Source: Bradyrhizobium sp. sBnM-33
GTDB taxonomy: Bacteria > Pseudomonadota > Alphaproteobacteria > Rhizobiales > Xanthobacteraceae
Assembly: GCF_032917945.1 (NCBI RefSeq)
Contig: NZ_CP136624.1
Coordinates: 2,046,001 to 2,110,000, forward strand
Direction of reading: 5' to 3'
Length of the DNA: 64,000 bases
Part shown: in pieces, positions 17,442 to 27,446 of the stretch
Layout: each line of letters starts with the position of its first letter
How positions within the stretch are numbered: position 1 is the first letter of the stretch
Made by a program: the position numbers and the translations under genes
Notes under the pieces: generated by a model
The model's database searches: none
Seen by the model: the letters and a program-made list of their open reading frames with translations, nothing else
Told to the model about the DNA's origin: nothing

Positions 17442-18951
17442 GAGGGTGTCAGAAAGAATGTGTAAGCAGGTTTCTGTGAGTTTACCTTACCGAGGAGACT
17501 CACATGACGACCGACAGGACGATTACCCCTGAACTACTGGATCAACTGCTTGCTAACTATGAGAAGCCTGAAGACCTCACGGGTGCTGACGGGCTTTTCA
17601 AGCAGCTGAAGAAGGCGCTGATTGAGCGGGCGCTTGGTGCGGAGCTGAGCGATCATCTTGGCTACGAGAAGGGGGACCCGGCCGGCCGCGGCAGCGGCAA
17701 TAGCCGTAACGGGACCAGCGCGAAGACGATCCTGACCGAGGACGGCGAGATCGACATAGCTGTGCCACGCGACCGGGCCGGCAGCTTTGAGCCGCTATTG
17801 ATCGCCAAGGGCCAGACCCGTTTCGACGGCTTCGACGACAAAATCCTGAGCCTCTACGCGCGCGGCATGACGGTGCGCGAGATCCAGGGGCATTTATCCG
17901 AACTTTATGGAACCGAGGTCTCGCCGGATTTGATCAGCCGGGTGACCGACGCGGTTCTCGACGAAGTTCGGGAATGGCAAACCCGTCCGCTCGACCCGGT
18001 GGTGTTTTTCGACGCGCTGCGAGTCAAGATTCGCGATGAAGGCATGGTCAAGAACAAGGCCGTCTATGTCGCGCTGGCGCTCAATCCGGACGGCGAGAAG
18101 GAGGTTCTGGGCTTGTGGATTGAGCAGACCGAAGGCGCCAAATTCTGGCTCAAGGTCATCAACGACCTGAAGACGCGTGGCGTCAACGATATCCTGATCG
18201 CGGTGGTCGATGGGCTCAAGGGCTTTCCCGAGGCGATCGCCTCGGTCTATCCGCAGACCGTGGTGCAGACCTGCATCGTGCACCTGATCCGCAACAGCCT
18301 AGCGTTTGTCGCCTGGAAGGATCGCAAGGCGATCCTGCCTGCCATCAAGGCAATCTACCGGGCCGAGAATGCCGACATGGCGCTGGTCCGGCTCGAGGAG
18401 TTCGAGGACGAATGGGGCAAGCGCTATCCGGCGATCGGCCAGGCTTGGCGCCGCGCCTGGGAACACGTCGTGCCGTTCTTCGCGTTCGCTCCTGGCGTCC
18501 GCAAGATGATCTACACCACCAACGCGGTCGAGGCGCTGCACCGTAGCTTGCGCAAGATCATCAAGACCCGCGGCAGCTTTCCAAACGACGACGCGGCATT
18601 GAAGCTGCTTTATCTCGCCATCAAGAACGCCGGATTGAGGTGGCGGCGCGGCGTCGAGTGGACCGCCGCCATGGGCCAGTTCGCCATTCAGTTCGGCTCG
18701 CGTTTTCCGGGATCAGCGCGATGACCAAAGTGCCGATCAGCCGTCTTATCCGGCGGCCCGAGTTTGGCCGATCAGCAAGCTCTGTAAAGGCGGGCCTGCG
18801 GCCCCCGCCTGCGGCGGCTGCGGCCTTGACAGAGCTTGCTGCCCGGCCATTGTTAGCCACCATGGGATCGATGACAATGTCCGGCTGATGCAAGAAACCA
18901 CTGCAATTCAACCTTCACAGAGATCTCTTACACAAAATATCTGACATTCCC
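17442..18951 (+). mobile_element. IS256-family insertion sequence with 8-bp target duplication
   Basis: The element is 1510 bases. Its ends are imperfect inverted repeats: left GAGGGTGTCAGAAAGAATGT, right (reverse complement) GGGAATGTCAGATATTTTGT. It is flanked by perfect 8-base direct repeats CATTGCAC at 17434-17441 and 18952-18959, the size expected for IS256. It carries one intact transposase gene and has landed inside an IS630 transposase. Confidence 0.92.
17504..18724 (+). CDS. IS256-family (mutator type) transposase, intact
   Basis: 406 residues, full length. Conserved pieces: ALIERALGAELSDHLGYEKG near the N-terminus, VFFDALRVKIRDEG with the first catalytic Asp, IAVVDGLKGFPEAI with the second, and the C-terminal IYTTNAVEALHRSLRKIIK with the Glu. 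ATG 17504 follows GGAG. The intact frame and perfect target repeats suggest fairly recent insertion and possibly present mobility. A long GC-rich inverted sequence (about 18775-18845) lies between the stop and the right end. Confidence 0.93.
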   Translation: MTTDRTITPELLDQLLANYEKPEDLTGADGLFKQLKKALIERALGAELSDHLGYEKGDPAGRGSGNSRNGTSAKTILTEDGEIDIAVPRDRAGSFEPLLIAKGQTRFDGFDDKILSLYARGMTVREIQGHLSELYGTEVSPDLISRVTDAVLDEVREWQTRPLDPVVFFDALRVKIRDEGMVKNKAVYVALALNPDGEKEVLGLWIEQTEGAKFWLKVINDLKTRGVNDILIAVVDGLKGFPEAIASVYPQTVVQTCIVHLIRNSLAFVAWKDRKAILPAIKAIYRAENADMALVRLEEFEDEWGKRYPAIGQAWRRAWEHVVPFFAFAPGVRKMIYTTNAVEALHRSLRKIIKTRGSFPNDDAALKLLYLAIKNAGLRWRRGVEWTAAMGQFAIQFGSRFPGSAR

Positions 18952-19105
18952 CATTGCACCTGCCCGGATCGAGGCTCCATGGTTTCTCGAGGGGCCGAAC
19001 GATCGCGAGAGTTTCCGCCTCTTGTCGAGAAAGTCCTCCTTCCGACGCTTCGTCCCGGCGACACCCTAATCAACAATCGCGGCAACCACAGAGGCAAAAT
19101 CGTGC

Positions 19106-19912
19106 TCAGCTTACCCGCCTCGTCAAATTTCACATAAGTCCCACTCTCGTGAACCCAGAGCCGATCCTTAAGCACGAGCGACTGTGTTTATAGCTCCGTC
19201 TCCGTGGTGGAGACTTTCGCAGATATGGCGGGCTCGACCTAGGACGCCACGACACTCAAGTGATCCGCAAGCCTTGCGAACAGCTCTCGCTTTTCCTGGT
19301 CAGTGCCAGGTCGCTGATCAATTTGCATTCGGCTGCATCAGTGCGGAGCTTTTTCAAGTGCTTCTGCAGGTCTTTCATCGGTATGCCTTGGAGCGGCCTA
19401 TTCAGACCAATTAATCGGGGTGTACTTCAGCTCCCGCCGGTCCATTTCCGAACGAAGCAATTCAGCATAGGTGCGCAAGATTGTTACCAACAAGCGGCAA
19501 CGCCCGGCGTTCGCACAACCGGCCAACACTTGCCGGCGCATACCTCCCAAAGAGACAATAAGCTCTCATCCTTCGAGCTTGAAAAATCATCCCGACGCCC
19601 CAATTCTTGCGCGCAGGTGCTACAGGCGTCTCAAGGGCCGGAGCGTTCGTTTTGGACATTCCCGCGCAGAAACCAAGTATCCGTTGCACATTAGCCACAC
19701 GCGTTTTTCGGTCATCCGCGCTACGCCTGTCCCGTCGGTTCGAACAGAACAGCTGGGTTTTACAGCTTCTGCCTTTGATCGTTCCACATGTTGCCAGCTA
19801 GCCGCTGTGGCCCAGACTCATCAGTTGGCTGCGATCCCATTTCGTGCTCAAGGAATAATTTGACTGTGTAGCGGTCGCGCAGTTCAAAGGAAGTGAGCGA
19901 TGGAGGTGGCAT
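19106..19912 (+). other. No recognisable gene
   Basis: After the IS630 remnant ends, one minus-strand piece near 19107-19180 reads like protein (LKDRLWVHESGTYVKFDEAG) but I cannot assign it, and it breaks off. The remaining open frames on both strands lack motifs. Confidence 0.45.
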
Positions 19913-20002
19913 ATGTATTCGGCTCTTGTCGGGACACTCATTTTTCTGAGCATCGGCATACTATTGGCCCATGCGATGGATGCTTTTCGCTCGGGTTCGT
20001 GA
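19913..20002 (+). CDS. Candidate 29-residue membrane microprotein
   Basis: A short frame with an unusually good ribosome-binding site (GGAGGTGG, 3 to 10 bases before the ATG). The peptide starts MYSALVGTLIFLSIGILLAH and ends MDAFRSGS: a single hydrophobic helix of about 18 residues with a short polar, basic tail, typical of small inner-membrane proteins. No neighbouring gene is close enough to suggest a partner. Homology is unknown to me; support rests on the start signal and the composition. Confidence 0.45.
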   Translation: MYSALVGTLIFLSIGILLAHAMDAFRSGS

Positions 20003-20889
20003 GAGCAATGCTCGATACGGACGATCCGCTGATGCAAACAGTGCTGCGCCTGCCTCAGTTCTGACGACGGATCGCTCCCGGTGAAGCGATCGAGTGCTTC
20101 TCTCAGAGCGCCGTCATGCGTGCGGAGGTCCTCTCCCGTAAGCCTAGGCATGTCGGCGGCGTCGCCCTTAGCCGCTCCGGAGATCCGGCGGCGACTTCGG
20201 CGATCCGAAGGTGATCCGGAACTTCGGCGAACTGACCAGGATCTGATCGCGCGCGGGGATCGTATTCCTTCTCGCAAGTTTGCGCGAGGCTCAGAGCAGA
20301 CCTAATCAGGAAGTCGCCTATATAGGTGCCGTCTAGCTTCTAGTTGAACCGCCTCAGCCAATCCTTTCAAGGTCGAGTAAGCACCTTGCAAGGTTGTCAT
20401 TCGCTTCGGCTGAGAAGCTTGTTTCGTCTTGCCGCTTGAAATGCGGCTTGACTGGTTTTGCACTCACCGCGCTCAAGTGCCTGCAGACCCTCGTGAGATC
20501 GCTCGACGCATCCTCTGGGATAAAGTTATGTTTTCGAGCGGCATCATTTCGGAAAAGAACGCCTTTGACGCTGTCTCCTCGGACCCGGCAGCCCCTCGAA
20601 GTTGAGCTCCACGAGTGGGACCAGGCCTTCGCTTTCGTCCTTGCAACACACTTCCCATGCTCGTGATCAGCGAGCTGAACATCCTGTACTCGTCTCGACC
20701 GAAAAGGCCCATCTAGGCTACCTTCGCGCAGCTCTCGGACCTGGCCTTGATTGCCTGGTTGACAAGCGCGTCGTTCTTCCATGTGTGCAAATGGACGCCG
20801 TGCAGCGAACCGGCTGGTGATCGGTGGCAGAGCTCAAGGAGACCAGGCAGGCGCATATCACCGTTTGGTGGAATGGCGGTTCTCTCGGC
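20003..20889 (+). other. No recognisable gene
   Basis: Many overlapping open frames exist on both strands, a result of GC-rich DNA, but none shows conserved motifs. The minus frame ending at 20713 belongs in its upstream part to the methyltransferase remnant that follows. Confidence 0.45.
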
Positions 20890-21601
20890 GGCGCAGCCTT
20901 TCGCGAGAGGCTCTATCCGCTGGACATACTGGTAACCAACGCCGACGACTGTTTTGATGATTGAGAAGATGCCGACAAAGATGTAAGCGGTCATCACGGC
21001 TGCAAGTAACAGATTCCCGATCGTCGTGACGGGCGCGGCTCAGACGCGACGATAAAGGCGAATATGTGAGATGCCGCACAAATCTGTGGTGCAGCGGGGT
21101 GCGAATTGCGGCGCTGGCTTGCGCGGCTCGCGAGATCGGGTGCTCTTGATATAGTCCGAACAATTCGAAATGATCGATCAGAAACGTGCTTGTGAACACG
21201 AATATCCAGCCGACGAATGAGACTGTCGCAGCCCGCGCCATAGCTTCCTCGGCCTGCCGAATGCCACTACCAGATTAGCAGCATGAGGCTCGCAGCGATA
21301 AGTACTTCGCTCAATGCGCTTCGGCACTTATTGTGTCCAGGAGTCTTTGAAGCGCTTGCGCGTCCTGACGCTGTGTTGGATGGCAAACGGAGCCATCCGC
21401 CCCCTCTACGGCAAGCGATTCGATGCATGTCTGCTGGCCCGTGTCGATCGTCTTCGGCACGACTTGGCCGCTTACGAAACAGACAACAGATAGAATTGTG
21501 ATGAAGAAAGCGATGTCCGCGGCCGATCCATAGAGAAAACTGACGATCCTTGAAAATCGAATTCCGGACGACTCCTGGATAATGCGGTGGGTTGGGGTCA
21601 T
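20890..21601 (-). pseudogene. MddA/NnrU-like membrane methyltransferase, frameshifted
   Basis: ATG 21601 starts MTPTHRIIQESSGIRFSRIV, then SFLYGSAADIAFFITIL and GFVSG-like FVSGQVVPKTIDTGQQ, a signature of methanethiol S-methyltransferase (isoprenylcysteine methyltransferase superfamily). In other frames follow FVGWIFVFTSTFLIDHFELF, then GLYQ, RTPLHHRFVRHLTY and MTAYIFVGIFS, the C-terminal SAM-binding helices. At least three frameshifts break it. Intact relatives make dimethyl sulphide from methanethiol. Confidence 0.72.
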
Positions 21602-21665
21602 GATCGACTCCGCTAAGCCAACACTGCCCCACACAGTGGGCGCTAAAGAATACTGAACTCACGGC

Positions 21666-22175
21666 TCAAAGCCCTGACGAGGCACTTGGTTTGTCAATAA
21701 CACGATAATAGGTGTTTTTGAGGACAGAATCGTCCGGAATCTGCTCAACAGGGCCTCTCGATCCTGGTAGCTGGACGGTATGCGCGATTTCCATCGCGGC
21801 CAGGTCGCGGTTCATGAAGTCGCCGTAGACGCCCCAACCGGCGACGGCGATGCCGTTGCGCTCCTTGCATTCGGTCAGGATGTCTCGAATATGCCGGTCA
21901 TTGTCGGGACCGATCGGGTCTGGCATCGCCATCCAGTCTTGCGGTTCGGTCGCGCCACCTGCGCCGAGTTTCCACACGATCAGAGATCCGCAATTCATCG
22001 TTTTCGCGCGATAGACGCCGCGAACAATCGTCGGGTCGTCAATTTTGTGATCGGCTTTCGAAGGGTTGAGTATGCCGAGCACAAGCGGCGGCAAGTTCGC
22101 ATCCCAATCCCTGCGCAGATCGTAGCGATACAAACCGCATGACGAAATGATCGCGCTTTTCATTGCTTCCGTCAT
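21666..22175 (-). CDS. DUF1643 family protein
   Basis: 169 residues. Conserved pieces of DUF1643 are LVLGILNPSKADHKIDDPTI, GSLIVWKLGAGGATEPQDWM and RNGIAVAGWGVYGD. The family is common in phages and plasmids; its biochemical role is not established. The ATG at 22175 overlaps the stop of the decayed DNA polymerase gene in ATGA, so it was coupled to phage replication genes. The last about 40 residues do not match the usual family end, so the 3' part may be frameshifted. Confidence 0.75.
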   Translation of the reverse strand: MTEAMKSAIISSCGLYRYDLRRDWDANLPPLVLGILNPSKADHKIDDPTIVRGVYRAKTMNCGSLIVWKLGAGGATEPQDWMAMPDPIGPDNDRHIRDILTECKERNGIAVAGWGVYGDFMNRDLAAMEIAHTVQLPGSRGPVEQIPDDSVLKNTYYRVIDKPSASSGL

Positions 22176-24087
22176 ATCACCGCGGCGAGTAGGAGATGCT
22201 GATCTAGCGTCGGCCGTTCAGATCGGTAGCCGATATCGATGAGGACGCTTTCGGCCTCTCGAATGTACCAATCGTAATCGACGTCATTCGGAAACGCGTC
22301 GGGGAGTTCTATGAGCGGCTTTGCACCGTCGCTGCGCGCCACTTTGTTGCCATTCAGTTTGTAGTTGATCGAGCCGCTGGCGTCCGTCGAGTAGTACCAG
22401 CGGATCGCCTTGCCGAGATACTTGCCGTCTTTCACGGCGTGCCTTTGACAGTGCGAATGGTGACAAATCGCCGAATGTCTCGACAGGCGTGAATGGTTTT
22501 GAAGATCGGTACCCCCTTGGTTACATACTCGACCACGACGTCAGTGCAGACCTCGTTGAGCGGCGACGGCCACGAGCTCGCGACGATCTTGGGTTCAGCG
22601 TATGCGCCCTTCTTCTTGACAGAGCCGTCGGGCTTGACGGCGATGTAGTTGTTCACGTCGCGGGAATAGAGCGCGCTGTATTCTGTTTCCTCAGTCTCAA
22701 AGCCGGTCAGCCGCTCCTACTTCGCGGTCACCGCCGCCAGGGCGTCTTATTCGTCCGTAGGGCAGATGATCACGATGCCGTCGGTGTTGGCGCTGACCAC
22801 GCGGAAGCCGGCTCGCTCGACCATCTCGATCAGCATGAGCAACGACAATTGGCCGCCGATCGTCACTTGGATCATCAAGTCTGGCGCAAACAGAACCGAC
22901 CACTTGGAGCCGAGCTTGCCGAACGCGCCGTTGTTGACGATCTTCAGACTTCCCGAGACGTTGTCGTTGGTCTTCAATTCCTGCTTCAGCAGTGTGGCTT
23001 CGTCGTTCGCCCGCTTGATCAGCTTCTTGAGTTCGTCGACGCGATCCTTCGCCTTGTTGCGCCGCTCAACAGACGATCGGAAGACCCGTAAAAAGATCGG
23101 CCCGAGATGCTGCGGATACAGGCCGAGGTTGAGGATGATTTGCGGGTAATAGCCGCGTACGTCGCGGTCGACGATCCTGGTGTGCGCGTCGGCTCGATGC
23201 GCGATCGTCTTCTCCGATGAGTGCAAACCGCCGATGCCCACGCGGTAGATCGAACTGCCAATCTTAATTTTAGCCTTCTTCAGAACGTCCGGCATAATGA
23301 CCTTGCCGCTCGTCGAGATCGCGAAGTCGGCGGCGCGAACGTTGCCGAGAACTGCGTTGAGCTCGGTCGATCGATAGTGAATGAAGTCGGGAACCCTGTA
23401 CTTGTAGTGCTTGCCTGGCGTGATCTTTGGCTTCTTCGGTTCTTCACCGGTTAGCCGCTTCAACTCTTTCTTGATCACGGCCTCGGCAACTTGCGCATCC
23501 GATTTGGAGCGTAGATCCACTCCGTACTGCTTGGTCATCTGCTCGCGAAGCGTCAGTTGCTCCTTGAGCGTCTGCATCAGCGGCCGGTGGCGGCAAGGTC
23601 GTTGACGCAGTAATCCGATACGACGTCCATCTCGTCGTGCGTCAGCACGGCATCTTCGTACACGGGCAGATCTTGCATGCGCCTGCCGTGTATTTTGCCG
23701 TTGTAAATCTTGAGGCTGTTCTGCCCTGGCGCGATCTCGATCAGGTCGACGTGATCGCACTCGATCAATTGAAAATCGTAGGCGCGCGAGATTTCCCAGG
23801 GCTTTGGCGTCCTCCTGAATGATCTCATTGGCGATTTGCTTCAGCGCTTTGTTGCTGAAGCCGGCGAGGGCTGCCGACACTATCGGAATATCGAACGGGA
23901 TGGAGTTGAAGCCGACGGTGCAATATTCGTCGAGCACCTGGCGCAGCTTCTTGCGATCGAGGACGCACCGGTCGGACTTCTCCAACCGAAGCACTTTACC
24001 GGTCTTGACCGATTTGAACGCCGCCAGGAAGTAGGTAATGTACACTTCCGTGTCGAACAGCGCGGCATCTGCAAGCGACGCCTTCAT
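22172..24087 (-). pseudogene. Phage-type DNA polymerase, multiple frameshifts and stops
   Basis: From ATG 24087 the exonuclease domain is visible: ALFDTEVYITYFLAAFKS (Asp-Thr-Glu), CTVGFNSIPFDIPIV, then in another frame VVSDYCVNDLAAT. The polymerase part follows: VDRDVRGYYPQIILNLGLYP (motif A type), NNGAFGKLGSKWSVLF and SANTDGIVI (motif C type). Then come two in-frame stops at about 22747 and 22700, further coding sequence to 22432, and a shift into KDGKYLGKAIRWYYSTD to 22172. It resembles family B phage polymerases. With four or more lesions it is dead. Confidence 0.75.
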
Positions 24088-24094
24088 GGAAGCA

Positions 24095-24661
24095 AACCCA
24101 ACTGTCGGTTGGTTTTTGCGAATTCGCCGAAATGCTTGATCGCGGCGACGTCGTAGGCTTTTTGCCCCTTCAATCTTGTCGACGAAATATCCGAGCTTGA
24201 CGGCGGCCTTATTGACCTGAATTTGAACGATATTTCTGTAGCTTCGGAACCCACGAAACCCCTTTAAATCCGCTCGTGTTGTTCTTATGGAGACGATGAT
24301 TGCGCTGGTTGTCGGAAGGTGTGCAGTCGCGCAACTCGACAATGGCGTTGTGGGAGCGCTCTGCGTGGCGATGATCGAGGTCGTCGGTCGGCCAGTGGCC
24401 ATGCGAAAGCGCCCAAATCACGCGGTGAACGGTCGAATAGTATTTTACTCCGTCGATCGCGAAGGCGATCTGCAAATGACCGAGACCGTTATCGTTTCCG
24501 GCCTGCTTACCTGCGAATCGCTTGTTCCAAGTTACAATTCGATAATGGTCGACAGCGCGCCTGCGCCAGAACAGCAGGCCGCGCTTCGCATCACAGCGGA
24601 ATAGCCGCCGCAATACTTCGACCGATACTGCTCGCTCGGTTTGTTGTCGGGACCGTTTCAT
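24095..24661 (-). pseudogene. HNH endonuclease with AP2 domain, frameshifted
   Basis: ATG 24661 opens a protein with an HNH motif (DDLDHRHAERSHNAIVELRD) and the beginning of an AP2 DNA-binding domain (NNTSGFKGVSW). Two frame changes later, YRNIVQIQVNKAAVKLGYF and KAYDVAAIKHFGEFAKTN complete the AP2 domain. Proteins of this build are homing-type endonucleases found in phages. It ends a few bases before the polymerase start and faces away from the primase, so it sits between the divergent replication genes. Confidence 0.75.
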
Positions 24662-24669
24662 TGGCCGAT

Positions 24670-25541
24670 GTGGTCAGAGAGAAAGAGGGGTGCCGGTTTC
24701 CCGACACCCCGAAGGATCGACTAGCCGAGAAGGTCTTCAACGATAGCTGGTCGACAGAACGCGTCGCTTCACTCGCCACCCTCACGAAGACACACCGGGA
24801 TGGCTATAATCTCGGCGTTCGCCTTGGCGAGCCGTCGCTTTTCAACGATTTATACCTTCACTGCATCGATCTCGACATCCGCGACCCCGACAAAGCCGAT
24901 GAGGCCTGGGGCGCGTTGCTCGAATTGATTCCGGAAGCGCGTTCGCTGCCATCGGTCATCTCGGGCTCGATGGGCGAGAGCCGCCATCTGTATTTCCTGA
25001 CCGATCGACCATTCCCGTCGAAAAAGCTGCGCCAAAAAATTATCGGAAAAGACAAGAAGGCGCATTGGGCCTGGGAGATCGAGCGCTTCGGCACCGGCAA
25101 GCAGGTCGTCGTGCCGCCCTCGATCCATCCGACACCGGCAAGCGCTACAAATGGGAGCGGGAATGGCCTGTGGATCTCGTCGAGCTCGGCGTCGGTCCCG
25201 TCATTCCCGCGGCCCGGGTCGCCGGCTGGGAGCCACCGAGTAGGGACGAAACCGACGTCCGGACCAACGCGCTCGGCCTCTCGGTCGCCGAGGCAAAGGA
25301 TATTCTCGCCGATTTGCCGACCGACACCTGGCGCGAGGACCGCGACGGCTGGTTGCAGGTCGGCATGGCGCTGCTTCACGAGTTCAACGGCAGCAAAAAG
25401 GGCTTCAAGGCCTGGGCCGAGTTCTCGGCCGCCTCCGACAAATACGATCCGGAAGATCAACGGCGAGTTTGGCACTCATTCCGTCAATCGAACAAGCCCG
25501 TTCGCATGGCAACGCTGTTGTCGGCCGCGAAGGTCGATTGA
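24670..25541 (+). pseudogene. Phage primase-polymerase (PrimPol plus PriCT), one frameshift
   Basis: Starting near GTG 24670 (or TTG 24661) the frame gives YLHCIDLDIRDPDKADEAWG, with the Asp-x-Asp of the archaeo-eukaryotic primase fold, then SGSMGESRHLYFL and VVPPSIHP. One base is missing at 25130-25131, after which the second frame continues DTGKRYKWEREWP and a primase C-terminal domain (DRDGWLQVGMALLHEFNG) to the stop at 25541. That stop overlaps the helicase start. A single correction would restore the gene, so a sequencing error is possible. Confidence 0.72.
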
Positions 25542-26986
25542 TGAACGCCGTCGACGATCTCGGCGATGAAGATGAAATTGACGGGGACGATGCCCGGGTT
25601 AAGCCCGGCCATATGGATGATGACGTCGACGATCTGCTAGGCGAGGGCGATGACACGGCCACCGAGCAGCCAGAGCGCGTTCGCAAGCTGAAACAGGCCG
25701 AAGTGCATCACGAGCTCGGTCATGTTCCGAAGCGGATCGCGAAGCTGAATAAGAACCACGCCGTGGCCTTCGTCAAAGGCAAAACGGTGATCCTCACCTT
25801 CGAAAAAGACGGCACGACCTCCTATGGATCGGTGCATGACGTCTACAACTATTACGAAAACGATCGCGTCGCGACGGAGAAGTCCACCGAGCCGGTAACC
25901 AAGGCGTGGATGCGCCACAAGGCTCGGCGCAGCTATCCGAACGGCATCGTCTTCGCGCCACAGGGCGGGCCCGACGGCGCCCACAATCATTGGCAAGGCT
26001 TCGCCGTCGAACCCGATCCATCGTCATCCTGCGCGCGCTTCCTCGACCACTTGCGCGATAACATCTGTGCCGGCGACGACAACGCCTATCAATGGGTGAT
26101 CCGCTGGTTCGCCCACATGGTTCAGCGCCCCTGGGAAAAGCCCGGTACCGCGCTGGTGCTGAAGGGTCGCAAGGGCGCGGGCAAAGACACGATCGGCGAC
26201 TACGTCGGCGGTCTTTTCCCCCATCATCACACCAAAATTTCGAACCCCGAACATCTGGTCGGCCGCTTCAACGCGCATCAGGAAAAGACCCTGCTGCTGC
26301 ATGTCGAAGAAGGCTTCTGGGCCGGCGACAAAAAGGCCGAAGGGCAACTGAAGCACCTGATCACGTCCGAACAGGTGATGATCGAGAGCAAAGTCATCAA
26401 CGCATTTCAAGTCGCGTCGGTGCTGCGCATCATAATCAGTTCGAACGAAGACTGGATCGTCCCGGCGACATTCGACGAGCGGCGCTTCTGCGTGCTCAAC
26501 GTCGCCGATACCAGGGCGCGCGACACCGTCTACTTCGCCAAGCTGCGCGAGGAAATGCACCACGGCGGTCGCGCCGCGCTGCTGCACCACCTGCTCGACC
26601 TCGATTTGACCGGCTTCCACGTGCGCAACCCGCCGATGACCACCGGCCTGCGCGATCAGAAAATCGACTCGCTCCGCGGCATCGAGCAATGGCTTTTCGA
26701 GATCCTGTCCTCCGGCCGCGCGCCCGGGGATTCGATGTTCGAGGACGTCGAGGTCTCCTGGGAAGACGCCTCGATCAAGGTCGCGGTCGACGATTTCCGT
26801 CTCAATTACGAGGACTGGTTAAGGCGACGCCGGTTTGCCGGCGATCCGCTGAACGCTTCACGGTTCGGCGTGCGTACCAAATCTTTCCAGCGATCACCCG
26901 CATTCACCCCAAGGTCGGCGATAAGCGGCAGTGGTATTATGTTATTCCTCGCCTGGCTGAATGCCGCGCCGAATTCGAAAAATTGA
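25541..26986 (+). CDS. Phage superfamily 3-type helicase (DUF5906)
   Basis: 481 residues as read. The ATG at 25541 overlaps the primase stop (ATGA). A P-loop ATPase core is present: LVLKGRKGAGKDTIGDYVGG (Walker A) and KTLLLHVEEGFW (Walker B). ISSNEDWIVPATFDERRF resembles motif C and the arginine finger of phage and plasmid replicative helicases. It would unwind DNA with the upstream primase. Near 26820-26880 the frame shifts: another frame gives PAITRIHPKVGDKRQWYYVI, the likely true C-terminal DNA-binding region, ending near 27049. The protein therefore probably lacks its proper end. Confidence 0.75.
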   Translation: MNAVDDLGDEDEIDGDDARVKPGHMDDDVDDLLGEGDDTATEQPERVRKLKQAEVHHELGHVPKRIAKLNKNHAVAFVKGKTVILTFEKDGTTSYGSVHDVYNYYENDRVATEKSTEPVTKAWMRHKARRSYPNGIVFAPQGGPDGAHNHWQGFAVEPDPSSSCARFLDHLRDNICAGDDNAYQWVIRWFAHMVQRPWEKPGTALVLKGRKGAGKDTIGDYVGGLFPHHHTKISNPEHLVGRFNAHQEKTLLLHVEEGFWAGDKKAEGQLKHLITSEQVMIESKVINAFQVASVLRIIISSNEDWIVPATFDERRFCVLNVADTRARDTVYFAKLREEMHHGGRAALLHHLLDLDLTGFHVRNPPMTTGLRDQKIDSLRGIEQWLFEILSSGRAPGDSMFEDVEVSWEDASIKVAVDDFRLNYEDWLRRRRFAGDPLNASRFGVRTKSFQRSPAFTPRSAISGSGIMLFLAWLNAAPNSKN

Positions 26987-27043
26987 TTGGCAGCACGATC
27001 AAAATTGGGCCGGCGATTTCCCCCAAGACGACGATCTGCTCGG

Positions 27044-27307
27044 CTAAACGCCATAATTTTCCATGCGCGCGCCATCGAGAACGTCCTCCAACAGGTCCTT
27101 TACCTCGTCCAAGGGGAAATCGATCAAGCCTAGTCGGTGCATCCTCGTCAGGCGGGCATATGCGTGCCTCTCCGCGTCGGTGTCCTCTTTCGACACGTAA
27201 GCATCCCGATCGCCGTCATATTCGATCGCTTCAACCTCGCACGCTAAATTTTCGATCCGCAATCGCAGGTTGTTCCATGCGTCCAATTCCCGTTTGGCCT
27301 GACTCAT
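27044..27307 (-). CDS. Small hypothetical protein beside the phage module
   Basis: 87 residues from ATG 27307 (MSQAKRELDAWNNLRLRIEN), highly charged and probably helical, with LDEVKDLLEDVLDG near the end. No family recognised. It converges on the helicase gene and overlaps its presumed frameshifted end by a few bases. Composition and codon use look protein-like, but there is no independent support. Confidence 0.45.
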   Translation of the reverse strand: MSQAKRELDAWNNLRLRIENLACEVEAIEYDGDRDAYVSKEDTDAERHAYARLTRMHRLGLIDFPLDEVKDLLEDVLDGARMENYGV

Positions 27308-27446
27308 ACCTGTCACTCCAATTCAATGTTCGAACGAAATATGTGCTCAGCATTGTTACTACAATCACGCTGCTGAAATTATAAATCAGCTGCGGCGCCC
27401 GAATTCCCAGCTTTCGGCGTCGATTTCGAAGCGTGGACGGGAAGCC

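Larger units (their letters stand above)
16884..19105 (+). pseudogene. IS630-family transposase, frameshifted and split by IS256
   Basis: ATG 16884 begins MGKPYSEDLRKRVV. Pieces in several frames follow: SRSEAAKQFGVAV, GWVRRHRETGSVAPGRMG, TLRGLVAELADRGLKADYR and ALRGWAPGSERSPSKIPHG. Coding sequence stops at 17441, where an IS256 element begins, and resumes at 18960 with APWFLEGPNDRESFRL and RPGDTLINNRGNHRGKIV. The catalytic domain is therefore present but broken by at least four frameshifts plus the insertion. Confidence 0.82.

Noticed and set aside
22489..23091. 200-codon plus-strand frame
   Set aside because: Antisense to the polymerase remnant, whose motifs are recognisable.
26092..27384. 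430-codon frame overlapping the helicase
   Set aside because: Mostly an Arg-rich shadow frame; only its part near 26880-27000 is meaningful, as the shifted helicase end.
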